NCBI GenBank assembly: GCA_002840095.1
Contig: PGZL01000005.1
Location: 124,001-188,000 of the forward strand
DNA: 64,000 bases
DNA from: Gammaproteobacteria bacterium HGW-Gammaproteobacteria-1
GTDB taxonomy: Bacteria; Pseudomonadota; Gammaproteobacteria; Thiohalomonadales; Thiohalomonadaceae
Reading direction: 5' to 3'
A program made the translations under genes and the position numbers. Numbering within the stretch: the stretch's first letter is position 1; each line of letters begins with the position of its first letter. The notes below the pieces were generated by a model. That model saw nothing but the letters and a program-made list of their open reading frames with translations. It did no database searches and had not been told where the DNA came from. Below are positions 55,958 through 64,000 of this stretch, piece by piece.

Positions 55958-56650
55958 TCAAGGCAGGGGATGCCAGAAACGGCCGCCGCGGGGCAGGTAG
56001 TAGTGTTCCGGGTCGAGGGAGGCGACCACCGTGTCGGAACGGCCGATCAGCAGGGCGCGCGGCACAAAGCCGAAGAAACGCGAGTCGGCGCTGTTGTCGC
56101 GGTTGTCGCCCAGCATCAGGTAATGGCCGGCCGGCACCCGCACCGGTCCGAATGAACGATAGCGATAGCCGTCATTGCGGCCGATGGCGATGGGGTGGCT
56201 CCTGCCGTCGATGGTCTCGGTCAGAAGTTGCCGGCCCGCGTCCGGCTGCCATCCCAGTTGCCCCAGTTCGGCGTCGGAAAGCGGTTCATAGCCGGCCGCC
56301 CGGCCGTTGATGAGGAGGCGATTGTCGCGTAGCTCCACGACGTCGCCGGGCAGGCCGACAAGACGCTTCACCAGGCGGGTGCCATTCCGCGGGGAGGCAA
56401 AGACCACGACATCATTACGCCGCGGCTCACCCAGCCGGGCCAGGGTGATATCGGTGAGCGGCAGCTTGGCGTCGTAGGCGAGGCGGTCCACCAGGATACG
56501 GTCGCCTTCCAGGATGGTGGGGTTCATGGAGCCGGTGGGAACGACGTTCCAGTCGGCGATGCCGGTGCGGAAGAAGAGCAGACAGATGGCGAAGAGGACG
56601 AAGGAACGCCACTCCCGCCAAAGGTGACGCAGCGATTTTTGCTCAGGCAT
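55958..56650 (-). CDS. second signal peptidase I (short paralogue)
   Basis: A 230-residue S26A peptidase. One N-terminal membrane helix (about 16-30) replaces the two of the main LepB. The catalytic Ser41 is in VVPTGSMNPTILEGDRI and Lys95 in RLVKRLVGLPGD; MLGDNRDNSADSRFFG is present. It lies next to purB with no obvious secretion partner. Paralogues of this kind sometimes process specific substrates, but nothing here names one. Confidence 0.9.
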   Translation of the reverse strand: MPEQKSLRHLWREWRSFVLFAICLLFFRTGIADWNVVPTGSMNPTILEGDRILVDRLAYDAKLPLTDITLARLGEPRRNDVVVFASPRNGTRLVKRLVGLPGDVVELRDNRLLINGRAAGYEPLSDAELGQLGWQPDAGRQLLTETIDGRSHPIAIGRNDGYRYRSFGPVRVPAGHYLMLGDNRDNSADSRFFGFVPRALLIGRSDTVVASLDPEHYYLPRGGRFWHPLP

Positions 56651-56927
56651 GGTCCATTGCTCCGGGGTGAGGGTTCCCGCTTATCGACCGAGGGGGAGGG
56701 GGTAAGTTCCGGCAGAAAGGAGGCAGCGATACCCTCCCATCGCGAATACGATTCGCTCCTACCAAACGGCACCACCCGTGGGAGCCCGGTTCACCGGGCA
56801 ATAGCGGCCTGTCCGACGTCCCCCATCCCCATGTGCGATACACCCCGATATTGGAGTATGCTTTAGCCCATTCGCGCCCCGTCCGCGCAGCAGTTTTTAC
56901 TTTAAATATCGAACACAGGTCATTGAG
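56651..56927. other. lepB-paralogue/acnB divergent gap with a REP hairpin
   Basis: 277 bp without a gene. ATCGCGAATACGATTCGCTC followed by CTAC at about 56740-56763 is a GTAG-type hairpin on the minus strand (stem GCGAAT/ATTCGC). The 56850-56927 end is AT-richer and should hold the acnB promoter; TATGCT near 56857 is a possible -10. Confidence 0.5.
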
Positions 56928-59486
56928 ATGCTTAAAGAATATAGAGAACACGTCGAGCAGCGCGCCACCGAGGGCCTGCCCCCGCTGCCCCTGGATGCCA
57001 AGCAGGTCGCCGCCCTGGTGGAGCTGCTGAAGAACCCGCCGAAAGGTGAAGAACAATTCCTGGCCGATCTGCTGACCCACCGTGTCCCGCCCGGCGTGGA
57101 CGATGCCGCCTACGTCAAGGCCGGCTTCCTCACCGCCCTGGCCATGGGCGAGGCCAAGTCCCCGGTCATCGATCGCAAGCACGCCACCGAACTGCTCGGC
57201 ACCATGCTGGGCGGCTACAACGTCCGCGCCCTCATCGAGCTGCTGGACGACGAGGACATGGCGCCCATCGCCGCCCAGGGCCTCAGCAAGACCCTGCTGG
57301 TGTTCGATGCCTACCACGACGTCATCCACAAGGCCAAAACCAACAACTGGGCCAAGCAGGTGGTCGACGCCTGGGCCGAGGCCGCGTGGTTCACCGGCAA
57401 GCCCAAGCTGGCCGAGTCCATCACCCTGACCGTGTTCAAGGTCCCCGGCGAGACCAACACCGACGACTTCTCCCCGGCCTCCGAGGCCTGGAGCCGTCCG
57501 GACATCCCGCTGCACGCCAAGGCGATGCTGGTCTCCAAGATGCCAGACGGCCTGGCCACCATCGAGAAACTGAAGAAGGAGGGCCGCCCGCTGGCCTTCG
57601 TCGGCGACGTGGTCGGCACCGGCTCCTCGCGCAAGTCCGCCATCAACTCCGTGCTGTGGCACATGGGCGAGGACATCCCCTACGTGCCCAACAAGCGCCA
57701 GGGCGGCGTGATCCTGGGCGGCAAGATCGCCCCCATCTTCTTCAACACCGCCGAGGACTCCGGCGCGCTGCCCATCGAGTGCGACGTCTCCAAGCTGAAC
57801 ACCGGCGACGTCATCACCATCGAGCCCTACGAGGGCAAGATCGTGAACCAGAAGGGCGAGGTGGTCTCCACCTTTGAGCTCAAACCCACCACCATCGCCG
57901 ACGAAGTGCGGGCCGGCGGCCGCATCCCGCTGATCATCGGCCGCTCGCTCACCGACAAGACCCGCGAGGCCCTCGGCCTCAAGCCCTCGGAGCTGTTCAA
58001 GCGCCCGGTCGCCCCCAAGGACACCGGCAAGGGCTACACCCTGGCGCAGAAGATGGTCGGCAAGGCCTGCGGCGTCGCCGGCATCCGCCCCGGCACCTAC
58101 TGCGAGCCGCGCATGACCACCGTCGGCTCCCAGGACACCACCGGCGCCATGACCCGCGACGAGCTGAAGGAACTGGCCTGCCTCGGCTTCTCCGCCGACC
58201 TGGTGATGCAGTCCTTCTGCCACACCGCCGCCTACCCCAAGCCGGTGGACATCAAGCTGCACCACACCCTGCCCGAGTTCTTCACCACCCGCGCCGGCGT
58301 CAGCCTGCGCCCGGGCGACGGCGTGATCCATTCCTGGCTCAACCGCATGCTGATGCCCGACACCGTCGGCACCGGCGGCGACTCCCACACCCGCTTCCCC
58401 ATCGGCATTTCCTTCCCGGCCGGCTCCGGCCTGGTCGCCTTCGCCGCGGCCCTGGGCGTGATGCCGCTGGACATGCCCGAGTCGGTGCTGGTGCGCTTCA
58501 AGGGCCAGATGCAGCCCGGCGTCACCCTGCGTGACCTGGTCAACGCCATTCCTTTTGTTGCGATCCAGCAGGGGCTGATGACGGTGGCGAAGGAAGGCAA
58601 GAAGAACGTCTTCAACGGCCGCATCCTCGAGATCGAAGGTCTGCCGGACCTGAAGGTGGAACAGGCGTTCGAACTCTCTGATGCCAGCGCCGAGCGCTCC
58701 GCCGCCGCCTGTACCGTGCGCCTCAACAAGGAACCGATCATCGAATACCTGCAGAGCAACATCACCCTGCTCAAGTGGATGATCGCCAACGGCTACGAAG
58801 ACAAGCGCACCCTGAGCCGCCGCATCGAGGCGATGGAGGCATGGATCGCCAACCCGCAGCTGCTGGAGCCGGACGCCGACGCCGAATACGCCGCCGTCAT
58901 CGAGATCGACCTGAACGACATCAAGGAGCCCATCGTCGCCTGTCCCAACGACCCGGACGACGTCAAGCTGCTGTCCGCCGTCGCCGGCACCAGGATCGAC
59001 GAGGTGTTCATCGGCAGCTGCATGACCAACATCGGCCACTACCGCGCCGCCGGCAAGGTGCTGGAGAAGGTCGCCAACGTACCGACCAAACTCTGGATCG
59101 CCCCGCCGACCCGCATGGACCAGCGCCAGCTGACGGAGGAGGGGTATTACTCAATCTTCGGCAAGGCCGGCGCCCGCACCGAAATGCCGGGCTGCTCGCT
59201 GTGCATGGGTAACCAGGCACGCGTGGCGGACAACGCCACGGTGATCTCCACCTCGACCCGCAACTTCCCCAATCGTTTGGGGAAAGGGGCGAATGTGTAT
59301 CTGTCGTCGGCGGAACTGGCGGCGGTCGCGGCGATGCTGGGCAAGATCCCGACCGTGGCCGAGTATATGGAGGCGGTGAAGGGGTTGGAGCCGATGGCGG
59401 GGGACATCTACCGCTACCTGAACTTCAACCAGATCGCCGAGTATGAGGACGTGGCGAAGAAGGTCATTCCGATCAGGGCGGCTTAA
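56928..59486 (+). CDS. acnB: aconitate hydratase B
   Basis: The main TCA-cycle aconitase in many proteobacteria, interconverting citrate and isocitrate; apo-AcnB also binds mRNA in relatives. The protein is 852 residues. It starts with the AcnB-specific HEAT-like domain ([20 protein letters not shown]), followed by the swivel domain. The Fe-S cysteines are in [17 protein letters not shown] and [17 protein letters not shown] near the C-terminus. It is a single-gene unit. Confidence 0.97.
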   Translation: MLKEYREHVEQRATEGLPPLPLDAKQVAALVELLKNPPKGEEQFLADLLTHRVPPGVDDAAYVKAGFLTALAMGEAKSPVIDRKHATELLGTMLGGYNVRALIELLDDEDMAPIAAQGLSKTLLVFDAYHDVIHKAKTNNWAKQVVDAWAEAAWFTGKPKLAESITLTVFKVPGETNTDDFSPASEAWSRPDIPLHAKAMLVSKMPDGLATIEKLKKEGRPLAFVGDVVGTGSSRKSAINSVLWHMGEDIPYVPNKRQGGVILGGKIAPIFFNTAEDSGALPIECDVSKLNTGDVITIEPYEGKIVNQKGEVVSTFELKPTTIADEVRAGGRIPLIIGRSLTDKTREALGLKPSELFKRPVAPKDTGKGYTLAQKMVGKACGVAGIRPGTYCEPRMTTVGSQDTTGAMTRDELKELACLGFSADLVMQSFCHTAAYPKPVDIKLHHTLPEFFTTRAGVSLRPGDGVIHSWLNRMLMPDTVGTGGDSHTRFPIGISFPAGSGLVAFAAALGVMPLDMPESVLVRFKGQMQPGVTLRDLVNAIPFVAIQQGLMTVAKEGKKNVFNGRILEIEGLPDLKVEQAFELSDASAERSAAACTVRLNKEPIIEYLQSNITLLKWMIANGYEDKRTLSRRIEAMEAWIANPQLLEPDADAEYAAVIEIDLNDIKEPIVACPNDPDDVKLLSAVAGTRIDEVFIGSCMTNIGHYRAAGKVLEKVANVPTKLWIAPPTRMDQRQLTEEGYYSIFGKAGARTEMPGCSLCMGNQARVADNATVISTSTRNFPNRLGKGANVYLSSAELAAVAAMLGKIPTVAEYMEAVKGLEPMAGDIYRYLNFNQIAEYEDVAKKVIPIRAA

Positions 59487-59817
59487 CCACATGAAAAATT
59501 CCCCCTCTCCCCCAGGGAGACGACTACAGGGATGTAGTCGGTTGGACACGCCGGGAGCATGTGGCCCAGGGCTAGGGTGAGGGGTGATATAACGCCTGGT
59601 GCCAAATCCCAGGGCAGGGGTGAGGGGATAAATAGACGTAGGCCCGATAAAGCGTAGCGGCATCGGGCAATGCTTCAACCGGGTAAGGAGCCAAAAACCG
59701 CTTGTTCCCAAAGGACAACCTACCGCTATAATCGACCCATCAGCCATAAACAACTCATTGCCGAATTGAGCGGGATGGCCTCATACAGGGTCGAGTTGAA
59801 GAGATCGGGAGGACTTC
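59487..59817. repeat. 331-bp gap with two repeat elements
   Basis: No gene seen. GACTACAGGGATGTAGTCGG (about 59522-59541), followed by TTGGACACGCCGGGAGCATG, is a second copy of the element at 23148. At 59638-59668, GTAG is followed by GCCCGAT-AAAGCGTAGCGGC-ATCGGGC, which resembles enterobacterial REP sequences. This gap marks the border between housekeeping genes and the accessory island. Confidence 0.65.
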
Positions 59818-59997
59818 ATGCAACACGCCAAACAGGACGCACTGGAGACCATCGAAAAGCTGCCCGATGACGCCGACATGGACGAAATCATGTACCGGCT
59901 CTATGTGCTGGACAAAATCCGCAAGGGTCAGGAGGCGGTAGAGCAGGGCCGCACCACCAGCAGCGAGGCGCTGAAGCGAGAGATCGAGTCGTGGTGA
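59818..59997 (+). CDS. antitoxin of a ParE/RelE-type module
   Basis: A 59-residue acidic helical protein, too short for many callers. LETIEKLPDDADMDEIMYRL and the C-terminal ALKREIESW are the pattern of the small antitoxins that precede ParE/RelE-type toxins. GGGAGGA lies about eight bases before the ATG. Its stop overlaps the start of the broken toxin gene. The antitoxin frame is intact. Confidence 0.8.
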   Translation: MQHAKQDALETIEKLPDDADMDEIMYRLYVLDKIRKGQEAVEQGRTTSSEALKREIESW

Positions 59998-60265
59998 TCT
60001 GGTCGGACCCGGCCAAGGCTACTTCATCGCCCACGACTCCACACACTATGCCAAGAAGGTCACCCAGGATATCGTGGCCAAGAGCGATGTGCTCAACGAG
60101 TTTCCGCGCATGGGCCGGGTGGTGCCTGAGATCAACAACGAGGCCATCCGTGAGCTGTCGCTTTACTCCTACCGCATACTCTACGAGATCCGGGACCATG
60201 GGGTTTTTGTACTGGCGGTAATCCACAGGCGACGCGAGCTGCGGCCGGAGATGGTCGAACGGTAG
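59991..60265 (+). pseudogene. ParE/RelE-type toxin, frameshifted
   Basis: The frame opens MVIWSDPAKA and is then lost; the continuing toxin sequence YFIAHDSTHYAKKVTQDIVA resumes one frame over and runs to RRRELRPEMVER at 60265. In intact ParE proteins about seven residues lie between these parts, so a net deletion of about 22 bp near 60020 would explain both the gap and the shift. The remaining sequence is well preserved, so the loss looks recent. An in-frame ATG at 60074 could only make a C-terminal fragment. Confidence 0.8.
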
Positions 60266-60330
60266 GCCGGTTGCGACTAAAGGACATGGCATCACTGTAA
60301 TCGGCGTAAGCAGGTATTTCGGAGCCAACC

Positions 60331-60480
60331 ATGCCGCATATGATCGAGATGGAAAACGACGTCCTCCACGAAACCGCTTTGTTAGCTGAGGCAGCCCTGG
60401 CCGAAGATTGGCTCAAGCCGGAAGAGGATGAGGCATGGAAGCATTTGCAGCCCATGGCCGGAGCGCAAGGAAAACAGTAA
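60331..60480 (+). CDS. orphan small antitoxin-like protein (49 aa)
   Basis: An acidic 49-residue protein; MENDVLHETALLAEAALAED leads into WLKPEEDEAWKHLQ. This ending is typical of the short antitoxins paired with MazF/PemK-type toxins. No such toxin follows; instead the mntA-like ATG overlaps its stop. It could be a remnant or may have been recruited by the next pair. CGGAGCC precedes the ATG. Confidence 0.65.
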   Translation: MPHMIEMENDVLHETALLAEAALAEDWLKPEEDEAWKHLQPMAGAQGKQ

Positions 60481-60779
60481 TGCGCCTTACCGATCGACAA
60501 ATCCAAACCATCCATGACACCGCCGAACAGATGTTCGGCCCGGATACCCGCGTATATCTCTTCGGCTCCCGTGTCGACGACAGCCAACGCGGGGGCGACA
60601 TCGATCTGCTGGTGGAAGTGGGTCACGTGATGGAAAACCGTGCCTCGGCAGCGGCACGTTTCGCGGCGAAGCTACAAATCAAGATGGGCGACCGCCGCAT
60701 CGATGTTCTTGTGGTCGATCCGCAAACCACGCGCCAGCCGATCCATTCAGTCGCACGCGAGACAGGAGTGGTGCTGTGA
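60480..60779 (+). CDS. MntA-type nucleotidyltransferase antitoxin
   Basis: A 99-residue minimal nucleotidyltransferase. The catalytic GS...DxD motif is VYLFGSRVDDSQRGGDIDLL (GS at 29-30, GGDID at 38-42), and RRIDVLVVDPQ supplies the third acidic residue. MntA proteins neutralise HEPN toxins by adding AMP to a tyrosine. The ATG overlaps the preceding TAA and its stop overlaps the GTG of the HEPN gene, so the pair is translationally coupled. Confidence 0.88.
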   Translation: MRLTDRQIQTIHDTAEQMFGPDTRVYLFGSRVDDSQRGGDIDLLVEVGHVMENRASAAARFAAKLQIKMGDRRIDVLVVDPQTTRQPIHSVARETGVVL

Positions 60780-61255
60780 AGCTGGCCGCTTCTGAGCGGC
60801 TGCGCTTTCTGCTCGCTACCGTCGAGAAAGAGAAGGAGCATCTGCTGCTGACCACCTCGCGTCTTTTCGCGCAGAAGATTGATGCCGCCTGGATATCATC
60901 CCTGGAGGCCAACCCCGACTTGGCCGAGCGGTTGGATGCCTTCGTGGCCCGATTCAACCGGTTACAGGACACCATCGGCGACAAGCTCATTCCCGAGTTG
61001 ATGCGCAATATGCAGGAGACCCCCGGCGCGGCGCTGGACAACCTCGGGAGGATGGAAAAGCTTGGCCTGCTTGCTTCCGTGGAGGAGTGGATCGAAGCGC
61101 GAAACCTGCGGAACCGGCTGGTGCATGAGTACATGCATGAGCCAGGTGAATTTGCGGAGGCATTGAAACGGGCAGGCGCGTTGGTACCGCTACTGACAGC
61201 CACCGACGAGGCGTTGAGGCGCTACGTCGATATGCATCTAGTGATTAAGGAATAA
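60776..61255 (+). CDS. HEPN-domain toxin (HepT-type)
   Basis: A 159-residue helical protein. The HEPN ribonuclease motif Rx4HxY is RNRLVHEY at residues 112-119, with the tyrosine that MntA-type partners AMPylate. The length is somewhat above that of the classical HepT, giving an extended N-terminal helix region. It starts with GTG in the mntA stop. Together they look like a complete type VII toxin-antitoxin pair. Such pairs are common in defence islands. Confidence 0.88.
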   Translation: MKLAASERLRFLLATVEKEKEHLLLTTSRLFAQKIDAAWISSLEANPDLAERLDAFVARFNRLQDTIGDKLIPELMRNMQETPGAALDNLGRMEKLGLLASVEEWIEARNLRNRLVHEYMHEPGEFAEALKRAGALVPLLTATDEALRRYVDMHLVIKE

Positions 61256-61268
61256 AGCGGCAACAACC

Positions 61269-61582
61269 ATGCATCCCTTGGTCGCAATCCATAAAGACGA
61301 AATCGTCGAGCTGTGCCGACATCACCGCATTCAGCAGCTGGAAATATTCGGCTCGGCGGCGCGGGGCGATGACTTCGACCCGGAGCATAGCGACGTTGAC
61401 TTTCTCGTCGAATTTGCGCCGGACAGTGATTATCCTGCGTTGGCGGAGTATTTCGACTTCAACGAGGCGCTGGCGAAGTTGCTCGGACGGCCGGTTGATT
61501 TGGTGATGGGGGGGGGGCGGTGCGGAATCCGTATGTTTTGGCGGGGATCAATAAGTCGAGGGGACCGATCTATGTTGTCTGA
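61269..61582 (+). pseudogene. second MNT-type nucleotidyltransferase, frame broken at a G10 tract
   Basis: The frame encodes an antitoxin-like nucleotidyltransferase with IFGSAARGDDFDPEHSDVDF. After GRPVDLVM it enters ten consecutive G residues (61508-61517). In the current frame the tail is unrelated and runs to 61664. With G11 (or G8) the frame continues AVRNPYVLAGINKSRGPIYV and stops at 61582, exactly like family members. This is either slipped-strand phase variation, a pseudogene or a sequencing error. Its usual HEPN (DUF86) partner is missing; a methyltransferase follows. Confidence 0.75.
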
Positions 61583-61678
61583 TTGTGTCTTGAATAGACG
61601 GTCGCATACGCCGCATATCCGTGGTCTGTCCCCGGTTATCCGTACGGTTGTTCGTTCTGTGTGAGATAAATAAGAAAG

Positions 61679-62731
61679 ATGATCGGAATTGATATTTTTG
61701 CGGGGGCGGGTGGGCTGTCGGTAGGCGCGGGGCTCGCCGGCATTGATGTCAGAATTGCGGTGGAATCTGATCCGCACGCTGCCGCCACGTTTGCACATAA
61801 TCACACGGAAACAAAAGTTATCTGTAAGGACATTCGAAAGGTTAAAGAGCTCTCTTTTGGAAATCGAAATCACGAGCCAGTGATTGTTTTTGGCGGGCCT
61901 CCTTGCCAAGGGTTTTCGACGTCAAATCAAAAAACAAGGAATTCTGAAAATCCGAACAACTGGTTGTTTAGAGAGTTTATTAGAATCGTGCGGCTTGTGC
62001 GGCCTGAATGGGTTGTGTTTGAAAACGTTCGCGGCATCCTTGAAACCGAGGGTGGTTTTTTTGTTAGCAAATTAGCTGAAGAGTTTCAGCGACTAGGCTA
62101 TACATCATCATATTTTGTATTGAATGCCGCTGATTATGGGGTGCCGCAAAAGAGAAACCGATTCTTCTTTGTAGCAAACCTTAACGGGATTAGCGTCCAG
62201 CCGCCCGAACCGACCATTAAGAGTCATGTAACGGTAAAACAAGCCTTGTCGGATTTGCCCGAACTTGCTAATGGGGCGTTAGTCAACACCCTTCCCTATA
62301 AGCATAACAATCCATCGCGATATGCGCGCCAATTACGTGGTGAGCAAATTGTGTCATCAAATCACTATGTCACAAAAAATGCACCACATATCGTCGATAG
62401 ATTCCGTTATGTTCCGCAAGGAGGGAATTGGGCCGATATCCCTGATCAATTAATGAGAAATTATAAAGATCGGAGTCGATGCCATACAGGCATTTATCAT
62501 CGGTTAGCTGACAACTCGCCATCAGTTGTGATAGGTAACTACCGGAAAAATATGCTGATACATCCAATCTGTGACCGCGGCTTATCAGTGCGAGAAGCAG
62601 CCAGACTTCAATCATTCCCTGATTGGTTTGAATTCCAAGGAAGCATAGGATTTCAACAACAGCAGGTTGGTAACGCGGTCCCCCCCTTTTTGGCAAAAGC
62701 GGTATTTGAACAAATCATAAACGCAGGGTAG
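61679..62731 (+). CDS. DNA (cytosine-5) methyltransferase
   Basis: A 350-residue C5-methyltransferase. Motif I is IDIFAGAGGLSVGAGLAG, the catalytic cysteine is Cys76 in FGGPPCQGFSTSN, and motif VI is VVFENVRGIL. Motif VIII is GVPQKRNRFFFVANL and motif X contains QQQQVGNAVPPFLAK. The target-recognition region is short. The codon use is much AT-richer than in the rest of the window, pointing to transfer. No restriction endonuclease is recognisable before the edge; the HD protein follows after 2 bp. Confidence 0.93.
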   Translation: MIGIDIFAGAGGLSVGAGLAGIDVRIAVESDPHAAATFAHNHTETKVICKDIRKVKELSFGNRNHEPVIVFGGPPCQGFSTSNQKTRNSENPNNWLFREFIRIVRLVRPEWVVFENVRGILETEGGFFVSKLAEEFQRLGYTSSYFVLNAADYGVPQKRNRFFFVANLNGISVQPPEPTIKSHVTVKQALSDLPELANGALVNTLPYKHNNPSRYARQLRGEQIVSSNHYVTKNAPHIVDRFRYVPQGGNWADIPDQLMRNYKDRSRCHTGIYHRLADNSPSVVIGNYRKNMLIHPICDRGLSVREAARLQSFPDWFEFQGSIGFQQQQVGNAVPPFLAKAVFEQIINAG

Positions 62732-62733
62732 CG

Positions 62734-63777
62734 ATGACTGTTAATTCTAACGAACTTCAGCCATTAGAACGATGGCTGCAAAATAAAGCCAATCAGCGTG
62801 TCCTTTTTCCACAAAAGGACGGCCAAGATTATTTCGATAGATATTGGGCGCTAAAAAAATATCTTGAGCAGAATTATTTCAAGCTGATTGGCTCATCGTT
62901 GTCAGCAAGTGAGGGAGTAGTATTTACTTCGCATGGTCCGGATCACTTCGAAAAAGTCATTGAATTTGCCGGATACCTTATCGGGTTATCCGATTCTGAC
63001 GAAAGAGATGAATTGCCACTCAGACCATATGAGGTCTACCTGCTTCTCTGTGCGATATTGATGCATGACGCGGGGAATTTATATGGCCGATCAGGGCATG
63101 AAAAACTCGCGTTCAAGATACTGGCGGATGCAACTCCGAATGCCGATCGCTTTGAGTTGAAGACGATTGCGCAAATTGCAGAGGCGCACGGAGGTCATAC
63201 AAACAAAGGAGACAAGGACACAATTGGAGAAATAGCCAGCGACGAAACGGCATATTTGAGCAAGTCGTTCAGGCCAAAATTACTCGCCGCCTTGGTGCGC
63301 TTTGCTGATGAGATTTGTGAAGATCGAACCCGTGCTGCAAAAATATTGTTAGAGGGTGACGCGCTTGGTGAGTCATCGGCATTTCACAAATATGCGGATT
63401 CGATACAAAGTGTCAGCGTAGATATAGCTGATCGCTCTGTGGTTATTTCATTTTGCTTCTCGAAAGATGATGCCTTGGTGCAATATAGAAAATCCGGCGC
63501 AGATGTATTTCTGTTAGATGAAATTATTGCGCGGCTAGGAAAAATGAATGCGGAGCGAATCTACTGCAATAGGTATTATGGTGAAGTAGTAACAATTAGG
63601 CGTATTCGCGCCACAATTGATGTGGTTGATGACAATATGGATGTTGTTTTGCGTCTGTCGGTTCTCATTCATGACGTTGGTTATCCAACCAATTTGCCAG
63701 CAGTTGAGGCGTCGAGTGACAATGAAAACTTTACTGGCGCCACTTTGGCGCACCGATTGTCGGACGTGGGGGCGTGA
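62734..63777 (+). CDS. HD-domain (metal-dependent phosphohydrolase-like) protein
   Basis: A 347-residue protein with an HD superfamily signature: histidines in FTSHGPDHFEKV (67 and 71), HD at 111-112 in ILMHDAGNLYG, AHGGH at 151-155 and Asp192 in RFADEICEDR. The N-terminal ~60 residues and the C-terminal ~130 residues are not recognised. Similar HD proteins accompany ATPases in bacterial conflict systems, where they may act on nucleotides or cyclic nucleotides. It sits 2 bp after the methyltransferase and 2 bp before the ATPase. AT-rich like its neighbours. Confidence 0.8.
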   Translation: MTVNSNELQPLERWLQNKANQRVLFPQKDGQDYFDRYWALKKYLEQNYFKLIGSSLSASEGVVFTSHGPDHFEKVIEFAGYLIGLSDSDERDELPLRPYEVYLLLCAILMHDAGNLYGRSGHEKLAFKILADATPNADRFELKTIAQIAEAHGGHTNKGDKDTIGEIASDETAYLSKSFRPKLLAALVRFADEICEDRTRAAKILLEGDALGESSAFHKYADSIQSVSVDIADRSVVISFCFSKDDALVQYRKSGADVFLLDEIIARLGKMNAERIYCNRYYGEVVTIRRIRATIDVVDDNMDVVLRLSVLIHDVGYPTNLPAVEASSDNENFTGATLAHRLSDVGA

Positions 63778-63779
63778 GC

Positions 63780-64000
63780 ATGGAAAATCCTTTTGCGGTC
63801 AAAAGTCCTGAATCGTTATCCGACAAGCAAATCTCAGAACTGTTTGTTGACGTATTTACTGACTTTTCTAAGATAAAAGACTCCGGGCATACATTTATAC
63901 ATGGCGCCAGAGGAACAGGGAAGAGCATGATGCTCCGTTTTTTGGAGCCTTCTGTTCAGCTCATCGCAGGAAAAGTTCGATGCATATCCGATTTAAACTT
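63780..64000 (+). CDS. ORC/CDC6-like P-loop ATPase, N-terminus only
   Basis: Only 73 codons are inside the window. MENPFAVKSPESLSDKQISE leads to a Walker A motif in IHGARGTGKSMMLRFLEP. This N-terminal pattern resembles ORC/CDC6-type and STAND-like ATPases of defence loci. A GTG at 63774 is an alternative start overlapping the HD-gene stop. The coupling with the HD gene suggests one complex or pathway. Confidence 0.75.
   Translation, partial: MENPFAVKSPESLSDKQISELFVDVFTDFSKIKDSGHTFIHGARGTGKSMMLRFLEPSVQLIAGKVRCISDLN

Noticed and set aside
56643-59039. A 798-codon open frame on the minus strand opposite acnB
   Set aside because: It is the antisense shadow of a GC-rich gene with strong codon bias; its product is His/Gly/Asp/Leu-rich with no domain, while the plus strand encodes a complete aconitase B.

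Overview
The window comes from a GC-rich gammaproteobacterium. The gene orders point this way: surE-pcm-nlpD-rpoS; an rpfE-like gene, recJ, prfB and lysS; sdhCDAB-sdhE-ygfX; nadB divergent from rpoE-rseA-rseB-rseC-mucD; and lepA-lepB-rnc-era-recO-pdxJ-acpS. The REP-like repeats, a sulfide:quinone-oxidoreductase-like flavoprotein and an arsenosugar-type cluster would suit a Chromatiales-like environmental bacterium, but the genus is a guess.

Layout. 1-4020: an edge SmrA-like gene, then surE, pcm, a YqaA/DedA membrane protein, nlpD and rpoS. 4021-4777: a gene-free block built from two diverged ~230-bp repeats in inverted orientation. 4778-10362: a Mth938-like protein, two alanine-type aminotransferases, hom and thrC. 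10465-17033: rpfE-like, recJ, two uncharacterised small proteins, prfB with its +1 frameshift, and lysS. 17129-23129: HDOD protein, YgfZ, then the succinate dehydrogenase operon with its flavinylation factor SdhE and YgfX. 23332-29618: nadB and the sigma-E regulon core. 29710-36397: translation, secretion and RNA maturation operon ending in pyridoxine and acyl-carrier-protein functions. 36420-43033: two flavin disulfide-type oxidoreductases, radical SAM ArsS, two arsenosugar-family glycosyltransferases and an iron alcohol dehydrogenase. 43098-47790: a zinc-ribbon protein and two tandem copies of a cassette made of a 39-residue membrane microprotein plus a chemoreceptor with a C-terminal CZB zinc domain. 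48220-59486: M61 protease, a secretin-like protein, GNAT, ribosomal oxygenase RoxA, purB, a second signal peptidase I and acnB, separated by many palindromic repeats. 59818-64000: an accessory island with toxin-antitoxin genes (one broken toxin, one nucleotidyltransferase broken at a G10 tract, one complete MntA/HepT-like pair) leading into an AT-richer cytosine methyltransferase, an HD-domain protein and an ORC/CDC6-like P-loop ATPase that runs off the edge.

The most novel items are: (1) the duplicated microprotein-chemoreceptor cassette, whose 39-aa proteins are conserved between copies and each preceded by a strong ribosome binding site; (2) the methyltransferase-HD-ATPase trio at the right edge, a candidate defence module; (3) the set of GTAG-preceded REP hairpins with several different stem sequences; and (4) a second class of intergenic repeats with inverted arms of short tandem motifs, which invade operons and even supply the first codons of sdhE. 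All calls were made by reading the sequence; no database search was run.
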